A stretch of 64,000 nucleotides of DNA from Sphagnum magellanicum (Eukaryota > Streptophyta > Sphagnopsida > Sphagnales > Sphagnaceae), in contig CM038908.1 in NCBI GenBank assembly GCA_021904315.1, positions 35,020,001 through 35,084,000 on the forward strand, written 5' to 3'. Below the pieces are notes generated by a model, which had not been told where the DNA came from, did no database searches, and saw nothing but the letters and a program-made list of their open reading frames with translations. Position 1 is the stretch's first letter; each line of letters opens with the position of its first letter. Position numbers and translations under genes: made by a program. Of the stretch, positions 44,520 to 57,734 are shown in pieces.

Positions 44520-47030
44520 AGTATGGGCCGGGACTAACTTGTTTTTAAAATTACCTCCAGAGTAGTAAAATAAATACATTACTTGGACCTAGTTCACGTC
44601 AATAATCCTCAAGAACACACTGGTGGTGATCTTACATTTCCAGTGAATTAGTTGGGACCGAGCTTGGTTCCTAAATGGCTTTTGATGGGCAATATTTTGT
44701 CTATCAATCTGTGGATGACTTAAAATTGACGACAACTGGAAAAAAAAACAGAATTCAAAGACTTTGAATTAAAAGATTAGAGATTGAACTTGAAGACTTT
44801 ATCAAACAAAATAAAAGCACATCTTGCAAAGGGCAACACCTCCTCCTGATTTGCAACGTCCCCAACTCCTCTTTGAATCTTTCATATGCTACACATTCAT
44901 TCGAAATGTCAAACGCATAACCACTGACTTTTTTGGTGGCAAACTTTCGCCATTTTGTGAGAAATATTTGTAAAATCGTCAAAAAAAGTTAATCAGGAAA
45001 ATCACCAAAAATCATCACAACCACCTAGAATATATTGTCAAATTTGATTAAATATACTTATGATCAGCACTTGAGCAACTTCACAAAATGGAGAGAAAAG
45101 CACTACATTTAATCAATATAATTTAAAATAATGATAAAATAAATTTTTACAATTCAAGTGAATAGGAAAATAATACCTGACAATGATCATCTCACGTGTG
45201 AAAGAAGTCAAATGATATTATCAAGATCAAACTTATTTGTTGCATTAATAATAACCTTCATTATAAGTTGGACATGACCTTTTCAAAACACTAGTGGCAT
45301 AGACTACAATCGATTATTGATTAGCTTTAATGACAACCAATGTTACATCTTTTAATGTTCATTCATTTCGCCCAAATATGTTAAGTACACAACCTTGACC
45401 TCATCCCATTCGTACTTAAATATGCACCTAGACAAAATTACTGCAACACTCCACACAACAATGACCAAAAAATACATTAAAATCCAAATCATCACCTAAA
45501 ATGGAAAAGATTTCTTGCCAAGAAAACTAGACCTAAAAACCATCCTCAAAAGATCTCATTAAAATGAAAGCAAAAACAACAAGACCAAATGTCCAAACAA
45601 TTTGTTATGCAAATTCAAATTGTTTACAAAAGAAGCTAGATTGTCAAAAACATTTGAAAAAAAAAAGAGGAAAAGACACATGGAAATATGTAGTAGGAAA
45701 TGCATTTGATGGGGGTTTGTTTTGACATTGTTACAAAGAGAGAAAAAAGGGAAAAAAGGATTTGTCTATGAAGACAATGGAAAATGCAATGCACTTGGGA
45801 ATCAAGGAATGGGGAGAAACTTTGAAGAGAGAGAGAAAGGCAATGCATCAACAATTAACATTGAACAACATTTGCAAGATAGAAGAAACTTTATCTCAAA
45901 AACCAATAGCCCCAAAAAAAATGTAGGTTCACAAAATGACAAAGAAAAGGGTGATATCCTTTGACTCTCGTCCTTGAATAATCTTAGGTAATTTTAGCTC
46001 ACATTCACATTCCATGCTTGTTACCATGGAAGTTCTTTTGAGTATTCACACTCATGGTCACCTCACTTTCACAAACACTTTTTGAAAAGTTCACACCTTT
46101 GTGTTTACATTGTGCTTGTTCTTTCATAATTTCATCCTTTTACACACACATAAAAAAACACTAAAAGAAAAATGTAGCTTGAGCTTTGCTTGTGCTTTCT
46201 CATGCTTTGCTTCTGCCAAAATGCCAAGTACATTTCACCTTGTGGATTGTCCAAATGAACTTCAAGTTGCCCATAAATTTTTAAAAGTTAGATTGTCCAA
46301 GGATTGATTTTTTTAAAAAAATTTGTCTAAACTTCCGCACCAAAAAATTAGAGTGATCTTTTTTTCTTTATTTTTTCTCTATAGGTTAGTAGTTTCCCCC
46401 TTTTTTTCCTTTCCTTCTTTTCTCTCAATTGGTTTTTTGACTTGATGGGTATGTGAAGCTTGAAAGGACCTTTTTCAAAATCCAAACTACCCTTTAAATC
46501 ATTTTTTGAACATATTAAAGCAAATTGAAATTTTTTGTTTTCAAATTTCATGATTTTAAAAAAAAAAATTTGTGAGTGATGTGGAAATTTGAAACCATTT
46601 TAATGTGATGGATGTCCATCCATGAAAGTTTATGAAATTTTTAGGATGAAATCAAATTCATGTTTAATAATTTTTATTTTTATTTTTATTTCATCCATGA
46701 AGTGGATTTTATTCACAATTTTATTTTTTGCATTAAAAGTCATATAAATTCCATGGATGTTCAATGAACATGCATAAAAATCATTTGCGGATTTTTTATG
46801 GGGGGTGAATGCAATTTTATTCATGAAATTGGGGTTGTTAAAAAGGACACTATTGTACCTTTAGGTTTGTCAAGCCATAAGGGGGAAAAATAATCTTGTC
46901 AATACCCAAATTTTGTAGTGATTTTGTAAACACTATGTCATGTGCTCCCTAAATCCCAAAATAGAACATAGGTGGGAGCTCTAATATAAGATTAAGAAAA
47001 TATCACAATTGGGTGCCCAAGGTGATATAT
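44520..47030. other. AT-rich gene-free tract
   Basis: No convincing frame on either strand. Low-complexity A- and T-rich runs dominate around 45650-45680 and 46310-46860. Confidence 0.6.
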
Positions 47031-48775
47031 TTTGCAACCAAGAAATCAATGACTAGATGTCCTAAATGATTACATAATTGACTATTGTCATAGGATATTA
47101 CTAAATCCTATGTGGAAAAACTTTTAATCGTATATCAATGGTGCATTTGATTAGTAGAGGATGCCACAGCAAAAAGGATGACATCATTTTTTCATTGCAA
47201 GTTTTCATCCATATGACATCAATGATTGATGACAATGTGATGTGAATGTTTAAAATATCATTTGAAAATGCACTTGGGATAAAGTCACTTCAAATATGTT
47301 AAAAAATGACTATCATTAATTGAATATGAGTATAAATAGATATAAAAAATTATGACATGTATGGAACCAATTTTGCTTAATATTATACATATATGTAATA
47401 TAAAAAACTTTATTACATTTTTCTTAAATGTACTTGATATATGATCCATTTTAAATACTCAATGTGAATAAATTAAATATTATACATTGGCATAATTTGA
47501 ATGGTAAAAGTATGATATACTATAAATGAAATTTTATATTGTAAATTTAAAATAAAATAAAAATGTAAGATGTGATAAATACATAATTTATTTTTACAAT
47601 AAATTTTATCATAAACTTAAATGAAATATATATATTATATTTATTTTCAAAATAAATTTATTTTCTATGTGTAAAATGAATAAATTCTATAATTTCAGAA
47701 ATTTAATTAATATTTTAATATTAACTAATTTTTTCAAATTAAATTGAAATATTTAGATTAAGTTTAAGTCATATTGAATATAAATAATATAAAAATATTA
47801 TATATATAATACATAATTGATTTATAATCCATTTATAAATATATTATGTGGATAAATTATATGGATTCATACATCTAAATTAAAAGTTCTTAGTAAAGTT
47901 ATGATATATTGGAAAAAAGATTGTATAATATAAATTTCTTAAATCAAATAAAAGTTTAAATTATAAAAGATATATTTTTATTCATTCTTGTATGAACCAC
48001 AAAGGTTTTTCCATTTAGAAATCATATGTTTGAATTTATTTCCCAAAAAATGGTCATTGAAATGCAATAACAAATAATTCAAATTTTTTTTAATGAATTT
48101 ATATTTAGAAAAAAACAAACTATATAATTTTGTACATTATTGAAGGAATTTATGAATAAATTTTCAATTTTTTCATTTGGACAAATTATTAATAAGATAT
48201 GAATTATCAAATTTGGGTTTTATGTAATGTTTAAATGAAGTATGATGTAAATAAAATAAATATTATATTATTTATACAACAAGTGGGGTGGTTTGGTAGT
48301 AAAAGAGATGAACTCCATTCTTGGGGTCCATTCTTCAATCTTCACATATGTGACATTCCATTGTGCTCAACATTGAAATATTGATATAATATTTTATAGA
48401 CTAACCTAGGTCAGGTGGTGACACATTCAACAATTGATAGAATAAAAAATAATGAAAATATAATTTTTATTTATTTATTATATTAATAAATCTATAGTCA
48501 TAAATATTACAAATTTAAAAAAATGATCCCCAAATTTTTGCATCCAATTGTAATAATAATTATAAATTAACAATGATTAAACTATCATTAATGATTTCAC
48601 ATATGTCCTTTATAATTAATGGATGAAATGTGCTACATTATTGTGCCAAATCATGTCATAAATGATTATCATTTTAAACAATTTATTTGTAATGATTTTA
48701 ATGTTATTAATCATTTTTGTCCTTTATGATTAAAATATTATTCAAAAACTCAATCATATGTTTGAAATTTTCTTT
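47031..48775. repeat. Repeat D, copy 1
   Basis: A 1.7-kb AT-rich block aligned along its length with 61045-63730 once the solo LTR there is removed. Shared landmarks: GCAACCAAGAAATCAATGA at the start, ACCACAAAGGTTTTTCCATT in the middle, an ACAACAAGTGGG...GAACTCCAT phrase near 48290, and TATTAATCATTTTTGTC near the end. No coding capacity is visible. The 48290 phrase resembles a tRNA-like internal promoter but is weak. Confidence 0.8.
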
Positions 48776-49771
48776 TAATGTTACATAGATTATTAAAAAA
48801 AAAATCAACTTTTGTGCAAGTTAAAACAAAATGGTGTATGGATGAACCACGAACAATTGTCAATACCAAAGTGCTTCTCATTTTAGAATGCTTAAGATTC
48901 ACTTCCTTACATTTTCTCACAATTGTAAAAGTGTGATTGAATTTCAAAACATTTTTTTAACCTACTCCCATTCTCATGCTTTAGCCTTGATTGTGAGCTC
49001 AAGATTAGAGTCATGACAAAAATCCCTTGGCTATGGACATCCTAGAAACATTTTTGGGTGTCACAACCTCTAACAATGAACTAGACATCCATTTACATAT
49101 TCCTTGGAAAAGAAAATATGGGTTTTGCTACTTGAGGTAAATAGCACATGGCAATCAAGTTCAACATTTGAATTCACATGTGGTGTCTAAACTTAATGGA
49201 TGAAATAAAATTATAGATTGTATTTCTTGGATGAATTTAGGTTCATCCAGGGATTTCATGAACTTTCATGGATAGACTTCCATCCCATTAGGATGCTTTC
49301 AAATCCACATCATTCACAAAAGTGGATTTTTCAAATACATGAAATTTGAAATCAAAAAAATTCAATTTGCTCTCAATATGTTCAAAAAAAATTTAGAAGA
49401 TAGTTTGAATTTTGAAAGGGCGCCTTGCAAGCTTCAAAGACCCATCAAGTCACAAAAGCAATGAAAAGAGAGAGAAGGTAGTGAAAATGGAAGGAGCTGG
49501 GGCAGAGCCCGAAGTTGCCTGTGGAAAATAACAAGGGCAGTCCGATTTTCTGGGGCAAAAGTTTGGGCAGACCAAAAAAACATTCACACCTTGGACGTCC
49601 AGGAAATACTAAAATTGTGGCCAACTTGAAGCTCATTCAGGCCCTAGTTCCACAGGTTAAACTAGACTTGGCAAGTGGGCAAAATAGCAATGTGAGGTTG
49701 GCAATTTGGGAATACAGACCTGGCAATGTTGCCTTGAGGTTCACCAATGTTGATATGAGGCATTGCAATAT
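48776..49771. other. Unassigned DNA
   Basis: AT-rich to 49440, then more balanced. The plus-strand frame at 49515-49781 is open but has no recognisable motif and runs into the 60-bp repeats. No gene is called. Confidence 0.4.
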
Positions 49772-49951
49772 GGTAGAGTAACATTGACAAAAGAGAACAA
49801 CGTCAACTTGGGCAATGTCAGCCTTGCAATTCGCTAGAGTGGCGTTGGCAAAGAGAAAAGGTCAACTTCGGCAATGTCAGCCTTGCAATTTGGTAGAGTG
49901 GCGTTGACAAAGAGAAAAGGCCAACTTGGGCAATGTGAATTTGGCTCTGCA
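49772..49951. repeat. Three 60-bp tandem units
   Basis: Units start at 49772, 49832 and 49892, exactly 60 bases apart. Each contains TAGAGT--C-TTG-CAAAGAGAA and a GGCAATGT core. The period is a multiple of three but stops break the frame, so a coding repeat is unlikely. Confidence 0.9.
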
Positions 49952-52900
49952 AGCTGGAAATTATCCGCTCTCCAGGCATCATAGATGGTACTCTACACTA
50001 CCACGCGGAATCTGGGGGATACCAGCACAGTCCACCCGCAAGAAATTTAGGCTCGACTAGATCGGAACTACTAGGCCAGAAAAGGCAACTAGAGACAGAC
50101 GAGCACATGACTAGGGTCGTAGGACATAGTCTTCTGTGTCCGGGATTTTCTCACAGATTCTGCTGATCTCTTTTTGCAGCCTGTGTGGGGTCCATATCCG
50201 TAAACAAGATGCATGCATCTGCATTTTGAGACTGACAGGAAACTCCAACGCCAATATTGAATGATTTTGGTTTCTACCATTTCAACCCATGCACTGTTTC
50301 TTCAGGATAAAACCGTCTAACGAAAATAGCTAGATATATTCAGCTATATTATCGACGCGCATGTCTCCACTAGCACACGCCTGTTGCAGAGTCATGTAGA
50401 AAGTGAAAGAAAAGTTATTGCCGAATGCCACTTAAGCCACTTAAGAATCCCTTTCTCTTTCTATTTTAGATCTTCAAATTATATAGCAGCTTTCCATTCA
50501 CAGCGCACTAGGCACTGGGAAGTACTTACAAACCTCCTAACGAGGTCCTTTCTCTTCACTGTGTTACACACTGCAGACTAGTCCAGTAACTCCAGACGTA
50601 ACGTCAGGCCGCAGGCTTATCCACGAAATTTAGCCAGCAGCCTAGCTAGAATCTAGAATCAAGGTATAATAAGTCAAGCATTGTGCAGTGGAAAAAAGTG
50701 AAGCCCACGTCCCTGACGAGAACAGAATTGATGAAGCAAAATTGGGAACGTCGCGTACACTGTGCAATGTACAGCAAGTTGTACGCAGGAGCTTTGCTAA
50801 CAATTAATAGCATAATTATGTACTTAAATAAGCTACTACCTAGCCGCCAGGACAGTAATAGCTGCCGAAAACTCTGGGGAAGGGCTTATCTTTAAACTGC
50901 TTTGATCTGAACCTGTGCAAAGACATTGAGATTTGATCCATCGACGACGCAGATTGTTAGAGACAGCTAGCTAGCACGACTAAGCAATAAGTCATCAATT
51001 TGCCACTGGATCCGCTGTCATGTGGGTCCTCGCCATTTACAGTTTCCAACTTGCAGTCAGCATGAGGAACTTGCCTAGCTACATGGGTGGGTCACGGAAA
51101 AGATGGGAATCTACATACTTGCAGTAGGGTGTATGCAGTGTAGGGAACATATGCAAGATTAGTTATTCCGTCTGTGTACTTTTGTGGTACAGGTTTTGTA
51201 CGGGGTAGGATCCAACTGCCAGAAGAAGAAAGCTACCCGTGACTACCTTCCCCAGCCCCTTCCCTCCATGTGCAAAAATTAGTCGTTCCTTGGACTCTTG
51301 TCGTACAGGTTTTGTACGGGGTAGAAGCCAACTGCTAGCAGCACGAAGAAAGCTCCCATGACTACCTTCCCGAGCCACTTTCCCGAGTCGCCGCGAAACT
51401 CAAGCAAAAAAGTCCCCCCTATTATTGCCAATTCCAGTTTTTAATATGGGACACGGGATTGTTTGTTTTTTTTATCTCTCTTTTTGTGTTTTAGTTTGAC
51501 CTTGAAGGACCCACAAGTTTCTAGTTTTATCTACGATTACCACTTCAAAGGGTCTGTCAGCAATTATCATTTCAAATATCGTAATGCCCTTGGGCGGATT
51601 TTTTACTCTACGGGAAGCGGGTCTTAAGATATGGGATTGTTTGGGTCTTCAAATAGGGGATTTCCATCCCAGAATTTCGGCGTTTCATCGGAATTCCACC
51701 ATTGCATTGTGGCTTCATCCTCAGCTGAGTATACGCTGGATTCCAACTGCCAGTTGACGGGTACAAACATATGCACCAATACTGCTACCCGTATATGCAT
51801 CCACCGTACATGACTCGTACTCGACAACCTTTTGCCGATTAGGCAGCTGGAAATCGACCTGGTCCAAGTTTCTACCAATTCTCCCTTGGGTACCTGGCCA
51901 TTACGCTGGGAGTTAACGCTGGGTAACTCCCTTGAGGACTTTCTAAAGCACTCGGCCCCACCCTTGGCTTTGGCCCCAAGCCCAATTCTTTCAAGATCTC
52001 CCTGCTACGAGGGAGCTACCCTACATTTATATGATGTAGGTACTCTGCACTGAAAGGACTAATTCTAGTTTGTTTCTAAGACTTCCTGAAGTGCTCAAAC
52101 TTAGTTATTAAATTTGGACCATTTTTTACTTCCTCAACCCCTGCCCAAAAAACTTTCTTTCTTTTTGTTTTGTCACATTGACTTAAAGCCCAAGTTCATG
52201 GGTTGTTACTAGTTTTGGTCAATTACCCAAGTGAGTGCAATAAAACGAGCCAAAAAAGATGTTGGATGACAAAGAAAAATAGTCAAAATTGGAGAAATGT
52301 TAATGTTTTAGTATTTAAAACCATGGCAATTATAGCAAATTGTTCTTTTTTCATTCCTATGAATACTAAGAAACTCAAACTAAAAATCATTTGATAAAAT
52401 TTTAAATTTCAATTTCAATTTAAAACTTTTTAAAATGAACACCTATTGCATCACAAGGAATCACTTTTACAAAGGACTATCAAAAAAATTCATATAATGA
52501 AACAAAATTGATGGGAAAAAAATAATAATAATAAAGACCTATTAGTCACATTCAAAAAGCACTCCCACCCTAAAATATGCAGAAATCTAAAATTTTAAAA
52601 ATTCAAAAAACTTTTCAAAATTGATTCAGAATTTCAAAACTTCAAAAGTCTTTACCACATATAAATGAGGTATAATGTACATAATGCGTTAAGAAACATT
52701 ATAGCTTATTATACAAAAAAACATAAATATTTAAAAATTCAATTTTTGGTTATGATTTGAAATTATTATCACTTCCAAAAAAATAATTAATTTTTTAAAA
52801 AATCAGCACACTTTCAAAAATTTATATTTATTTCAAAATTATAAAAAAAAACACATCATGTACTTGGACAATTATAAGCATTTATTGTAACAATTTACAA

Positions 52901-53074
52901 AAAAAAATTCAAAAATTCATTTATATGAAAAAAGAAATTTTGGGCCAAAAGACATGTAATCTTTGTTTAGAATAACATCATTGGCTTGTTTTATTTCATT
53001 TACACTCAAGTGGACTCGGATATTAGAGCCCAGTTTTCATCCAATTCTCAAATCAAGTTTTAATTTTAAGATCG
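49952..53074. other. Unassigned DNA, partly gene-like
   Basis: 49960-52060 has balanced composition and looks unlike the AT-rich repeats. Open stretches (plus 51631-51813 and minus 51624-51878) overlap on opposite strands, so at most one is real. From 52100 the DNA is AT-rich and empty. Confidence 0.35.
51158..51397. repeat. 120-bp imperfect tandem duplication
   Basis: ATTAGTTATTCC (51158) and ATTAGTCGTTCC (51278) begin two units that share TACAGGTTTTGTACGGGGTA and a CTTCCC...CCCGAGCC-type tail. Divergence suggests it is older than the 29831 duplication. Confidence 0.85.
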
Positions 53075-53087
53075 AATGAAATTGGAA
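53075..53087. repeat. LINE target-site duplication, left
   Basis: AATGAAATTGGAA recurs exactly at 57228-57240, bracketing the LINE. Thirteen bases is a typical length for target-primed reverse transcription. Confidence 0.8.
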
Positions 53088-53129
53088 CTGGATCAAAAAC
53101 AGGGGGTGGTTAAGAAATTTCCATATTTG

Positions 53130-54070
53130 GTGTTCGGATGTGAAGTCCCTAAAAATTGCCGTCAAAACGATGGCCGAGTACGACGCCTCACAGTTTCACC
53201 CCCGCAGTCTGAAGTGTGTCCTGAGCCTCAACGGCAAGCAAGCCCAAGCCGTTTGCGCGCTCTACAGCTTGTCAGGAAAAACGAAGGTAAATAACATCTG
53301 GCACTTGTTGACCATTTTTTCGAAAAACCTAACCTGAAGTTTAAGAAAAACCAAAAGGCACAAAGTGACAACGACAACAAGTTCAACACGCTGCTTGAAC
53401 GTGCTCAAAAGAAGATTGAAGCACAAATTGCACAGTCGCAACAGATCTTTGAGCAGGTCACCAATAACTTTCTGGAACGTATCACAATAGCCCAACAGTT
53501 AGCCCCTACTACCAGTCATGATAATGAAGTTACAAAACAGCTTGTTAAGGAGGTGGTGGAGGAGTCAGGGGGAAAGTGGGTGGACGTTGTGAAGAAGATG
53601 GGCAAACAGATGGACAACTTTGTCAGTCAAGGTGAGGCCAGGGAACGCTCCACATGCTCCTGCAACGCACGTATCATACAATTTGACGAAACAGAAAGCG
53701 AAACAACACAGCAACTGTTAGATAAAGTCAATAGTTAGGTTCTACAAGGATAGATGAAGCTAGCCATCAAGGCTGTGGCAATAGTGCGCCAGCCCCTCAG
53801 CAGGAGAGCTGAGACCAAGCCTGGGATTGTACGCACACGAGCTGTACTTGTTACTTTTGCTACAGCTCAGGACAGAAAAGCTCTCTGTCAAAACCGTGTA
53901 GCCCTTAAAGGTACCCGCTGGGGCCTGGAAGAAGATTTGACCAAATAGCAGTAAGAGCAAAAAAGGGCATCATGGCATCTATTTGAAAAGGCCAAAACGG
54001 AAAAGAAGAAAGCTTACTAGCGTGGCACAAACCTTTACATCAATGACACCAAAGTCACAGCCCAGCACTA
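53130..54070 (+). pseudogene. LINE ORF1 remnant (RNA-binding protein)
   Basis: One frame reads a charged, coiled-coil-like helix (NTLLERAQKKIEAQIAQSQQ, 53390 onward). It passes to an RRM-like start (NARIIQFDETESETTQQLL) ending in a stop at 53736-53738. The next piece, RAVLVTFATAQDRKALCQN and LKGTRWGLEEDLT (53850-53945), matches the second half and C-terminal domain of LINE ORF1 proteins. A final NLYIND phrase follows near 54035. At least three stops or shifts separate the pieces. Confidence 0.7.
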
Positions 54071-54098
54071 GGGGTGCTGGGACCAGAGAGCATTATGA

Positions 54099-55037
54099 GT
54101 CTCCCTGTGGAACATCCGTGGGGGGACAAACACAAAATTAAGTACCAATTCACATATACAAAGATTGTTTGATGACTCAGATGTTGTTGCACTAACTAAA
54201 ACACACTTGTTCCCTGATGAAACACCACTGCATATGCCTGGTTTTCAATGTTTACACAATCCACGCCCTGTATGTGACATGAGTTCAATCAGAGCAGCAA
54301 TGAAGCATAGTGGTGGTGTTGTAGTATTTGTGAATGACTCATGGTCAGACTATGTATCCCTATGGAAACAGAGCACAGATGGCACCAGGTTGTGGCTGCA
54401 GTTCCAACACTCGGGGGCTGCACCGTTGATTTTGGCTGTAGTGTATGCTCCACCCAAAGGGTCCCCATATGCTGATGAAGGCTTGTTTGATAACATTGTT
54501 GCAGAGGTCAGCATGATTCAGGATCTTGGGGGCAGTATTTTACTGACTAGTGATTTCAATGCAAGGACCAGTGTAGTTGACGACTATGTTGAATGTCAAT
54601 ACTTTGTCGACCACATGCCTGACATGCTGCCATTGGGGAATGACTTCCTGGAGGTTTTGCCTGAACGACTGAATTCGGACAAGGGGGGGTTGAAAGGCTG
54701 GCACAATGAGTTCTTAGACCTTTGTCGTTCCTCGGAATTGTTCATTCTCAATGGCAGGATCGCAGGCGATGAATCAGGGGAGTGCACTTGCTTTGCCAAT
54801 GGCGGCTCCAGCCTTGTGGATTATATGGTCCCATCACCTGCTCTGTTTGATTGTGCCACATCATTTGTCGTACATAAATGCCCTCTATTTTGCGGAAAAG
54901 GGTGTGATTCCGACCATAGGCCACTTTCATTCAACTTGCAGTTACCTTGGCAGCATGTGGCATCAGTAACTTCAGAATCACATGCAGACATCTGTCATTT
55001 CAAACATGATGCTAACAAGTGCACACAGTATTATTAG
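54099..55037 (+). pseudogene. LINE ORF2 endonuclease domain, catalytic Glu lost
   Basis: The frame opens at SLWNIRGG (catalytic Asn) and stays open for about 310 codons. The catalytic Glu position, usually TETH, is TKTH (codon AAA at 54198-54200). The GDFN motif is SDFNAR, SLVDYMV is kept, and the final DSDHRPL keeps Asp-His. AP-like endonucleases nick target DNA to prime reverse transcription; without the Glu this one should be inactive. A TGA just before the domain start blocks upstream initiation, so no start codon is assigned. Confidence 0.85.
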
Positions 55038-55534
55038 CATCTGCAGCAACAGATTGCCCAATGCATAGCATAGATGAGTGACACAGATAATGCTGACATG
55101 GTCGTGCAGTTATTGCATGATTGCATTTGTAACGCCACTACGGTAGTGCATGGCTGCCCTACGGCACGCACCAGTACAACACAACATCGTCATCAACATG
55201 GTTTGATACTAAATGTCGCAACAAGCACAAGGAAGTATCTGCATATGCAAAGTTTCATCCTGATAGCCATCTAGCACGCGAACGGAAGAAGCAACTTAAA
55301 CAGCTACTACGTCGTAAGAAATGCACGTACAAGAAGCTACAAGGCCGACAGTTGTGTGCACTAGCAAAGATAAATCCAGCTAGCTTTTGGAGGCAGAACT
55401 CCAAGAGCAAGGAGCGATTTGTGGCTATCAACAAAACAGACTTGGTTGCTAACTTCCAGAAGCTGCTGGAAGGACAATGCCCCAGTAATACAACTGGGGG
55501 ACAGGGCAGCTCTACAAATCAGGTGGTCTAGAGC
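55038..55534 (+). pseudogene. LINE ORF2 linker between endonuclease and RT
   Basis: After a frame break, the segment 55290-55530 reads a basic stretch (LLRRKKCTYKKLQGRQL) and NPASFWRQNSKSK, which matches the conserved linker ahead of LINE RT domains. It ends at an in-frame TAG just before the RT piece. Confidence 0.6.
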
Positions 55535-57069
55535 TTGTCACACCCTTTTGCAAGTGATGATTGCAACACACTAAACTATGACATAACCTTAGATGAGATT
55601 GCGCAAGTGATGAGGGGACTCAAACATAACAAGTCTGCTGGCTTAGATGGCATCAAAGCAGAGTTTCTGCTAGATGCTGGCGATATGTTGCATGTACCAC
55701 TACAGATTATGTTCAACAAGTTGTTGCAACAAGGTTATTCAACAAGCTTGTCTACTGGAGTCATTCATGCATTGCACAAAGGTGGTGATGCCTTGCAATT
55801 TGAAAACTACAGGGGAATCACAGTGGGTCCTATACTAACTAAGGTGTTTGCCATGATTCTAGAGGCACGGTTGAGCAGTTGGGTAGAAGAAAAGGGCCTA
55901 CGTGCTAGGGGACAAGCTGGTTTTAGGAAAGATTTTCGCACCACGGATAACCTATACATTTTGCGAACATTCATTGAACAAAGCACTCACAAACTCCAAA
56001 AGGTGTATTGTTGTTTTGTGGACTTTCGCAAAGCTTTCGATATAGTGCCTCGTGATCTGCTATGGCAGGTGTTGGCTGAGATGGGAATTGTGGGTTGCTT
56101 CATGCAGTGTTTAAGAGCATGTACAGCCAGGACAGCGTCAGAGTTATGCATCCAATAGAAGGGCTATGAGCCCAGTTCTCATGTAGCATTGGGGTCAAAC
56201 AAGGCTATCCACTGAGCCCACTGCTTTTTGGACTCTACCTTGATGGACTTGAGAAGCATCTAGATGCACTTGATGGCGATAGTCCACCACAACTTGCAGA
56301 CATAATAGTCAAATTACTGCTGTATGTAGATGATTTGGCATTGATGTCAGAGACCCCACAAGGGTTGCAGAAACAAATAGATGTTCTGTCTAAGTTCTGT
56401 GTTGAACAACAATTGGTCATCAATGTGAGCAAGACCAAGGTGGTGGTGTTTGAAAATCACCGCAGTGAAGTGCCAGAGTTCACATACAGAGGGACAACCA
56501 TTGAGCAGGTTCAATCATTCAGATACCTGGGTTTAAAGTTACATAGTACAAGAAGCATGGCAGTAGCCATAGACAAACTGACTATTGTTGGGAAGAAGGC
56601 ACTATTTGCATTACACCGAAGATGCAATGATCTGAGCATAACAGATCCGGAAGTAATGTGCCAGTTGTTCGACTCATTAGTACAAACAGTACTAAGCTAT
56701 GCATGCAAGGTATGGACAGGTTGTACAGGGGCGAAAGGGTTGCAATAAACAGAACAAGTACACAGAATGTTCCTGAGAGGAATATTAAAGGTCAATAAAA
56801 CAACAGGCACTTTTGCTGTGTTGGGGGAGTTTGGAAGGTATCCATTGGAATATTTTTGGTGGCAACAAACTCTCAAGTATTATGATAGACTACAGGAGTC
56901 CACACCAGATCATCTGTTGTACTGTGCTTACCAGACCCAGCTCCAGATGCTTAGTGTGTTCAATGATAACCAACAGTGTTGGCTCCGGAATGTGCAGTTG
57001 TGCCTTGATGACCAAGGGGTTGGGGTTCTCTATACTAATGTCAAGTGTGCAGCTGACTGCCTGAATTGA
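55535..57069 (+). pseudogene. LINE ORF2 reverse transcriptase and C-terminal part
   Basis: Segments in order: NKSAGLDGIKAEFL, HKGGDALQFENYRGIT, GQAGFRKDFRTTDNL and CCFVDFRKAFDIVPRDLLW end at TAG 56156-56158. After a one-base shift, FSCSIGVKQGYPLSPLLFGLYL and LLLYVDDLALMSE (YVDD at 56323-56334) restore the catalytic core. A TAA at 56746-56748 interrupts the thumb or C-terminal region, which continues in frame with RMFLRGILKVN and GRYPLEYFWW to the final stop at 57067-57069. All catalytic Asp residues are present, so decay is recent or slight. Confidence 0.88.
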
Positions 57070-57227
57070 TGCATTCGGCTAATCAAAAAGTGGTAGCTTT
57101 GTACTTAGTTTCTTGCCTAAACAACAAGAGTGTTTTGCTCAAACCAACTAGGTAATAGTTGTCAAATGGATCTCTCTGGTCTAAGTATTGACGTTAAATT
57201 AAAAGAAAAAAAGAAAGAAAGTTTAAA

Positions 57228-57240
57228 AATGAAATTGGAA
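57228..57240. repeat. LINE target-site duplication, right
   Basis: AATGAAATTGGAA directly follows the A-rich LINE tail and is identical to the left copy. Confidence 0.8.
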
Positions 57241-57734
57241 TCACCCCTGGGTTATGGCATTGGAATAACTCAAACCAAACCTCAAGTTCAATTTTGAACT
57301 TGATTCAAAACCAAAATTGAACTGAATTTATGTTTAAATCCAATTCTAGTTTTAAGGTTTACAAAGTTTTTTTCTTTTTGAAGAAGTTGAAGCATCTTCT
57401 TCATTTGTGATTTTCATTTGTGTTTTTTATTTCTTCAAGCTTTTGTGTTCAGAAAAAGGTTCCGAGTTCTCAAATTAAGGTGTTTCAAGTTTTGTTTGAA
57501 ATTTTCACATTCAAAAATGAAGAAATTAGATTCAAACTTGACTTTGAACTTCAAGTTTTTTTTTGGGGGATGTTTTTCAAGCTTCTAACATTGATTTTAA
57601 ATAAGTTATGTACTCAACTCACAACCATCATGTTGTTGATCATCTTTTCAATTCTCATGTTGTTCATTGTATTTAGATTTTGTGGTCACCCTTTTATTGT
57701 CCATTGCTAACTTTTTTTGGTTTTTGTTTTGCGA

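Larger units (their letters stand above)
53088..57227 (+). mobile_element. Full-length-like LINE retrotransposon (4140 bp)
   Basis: Bounded by an exact 13-bp target duplication. In order it holds an ORF1 with coiled-coil and RNA-binding parts, an ORF2 with an AP-type endonuclease and a reverse transcriptase, then a short 3' UTR and an A-rich tail (57200-57227, interrupted by G and T). Both ORFs carry stops and frame shifts. The balanced base composition contrasts with AT-rich flanks. The intact duplication beside decayed ORFs suggests either the copy came from an already imperfect, trans-mobilised source or the short duplication escaped mutation. Confidence 0.88.

Noticed and set aside
48285..48345. 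tRNA gene
   Set aside because: Only a weak resemblance to internal promoter boxes; no acceptor stem or cloverleaf can be drawn in either repeat D copy.
49515..49781. Plus-strand 88-codon frame as a coding exon
   Set aside because: It runs into the 60-bp tandem units, which contain stops, and no splice sites or domain support it.
51624..51878. Overlapping open frames on both strands
   Set aside because: Mutual shadows; neither has a recognisable motif or gene context.
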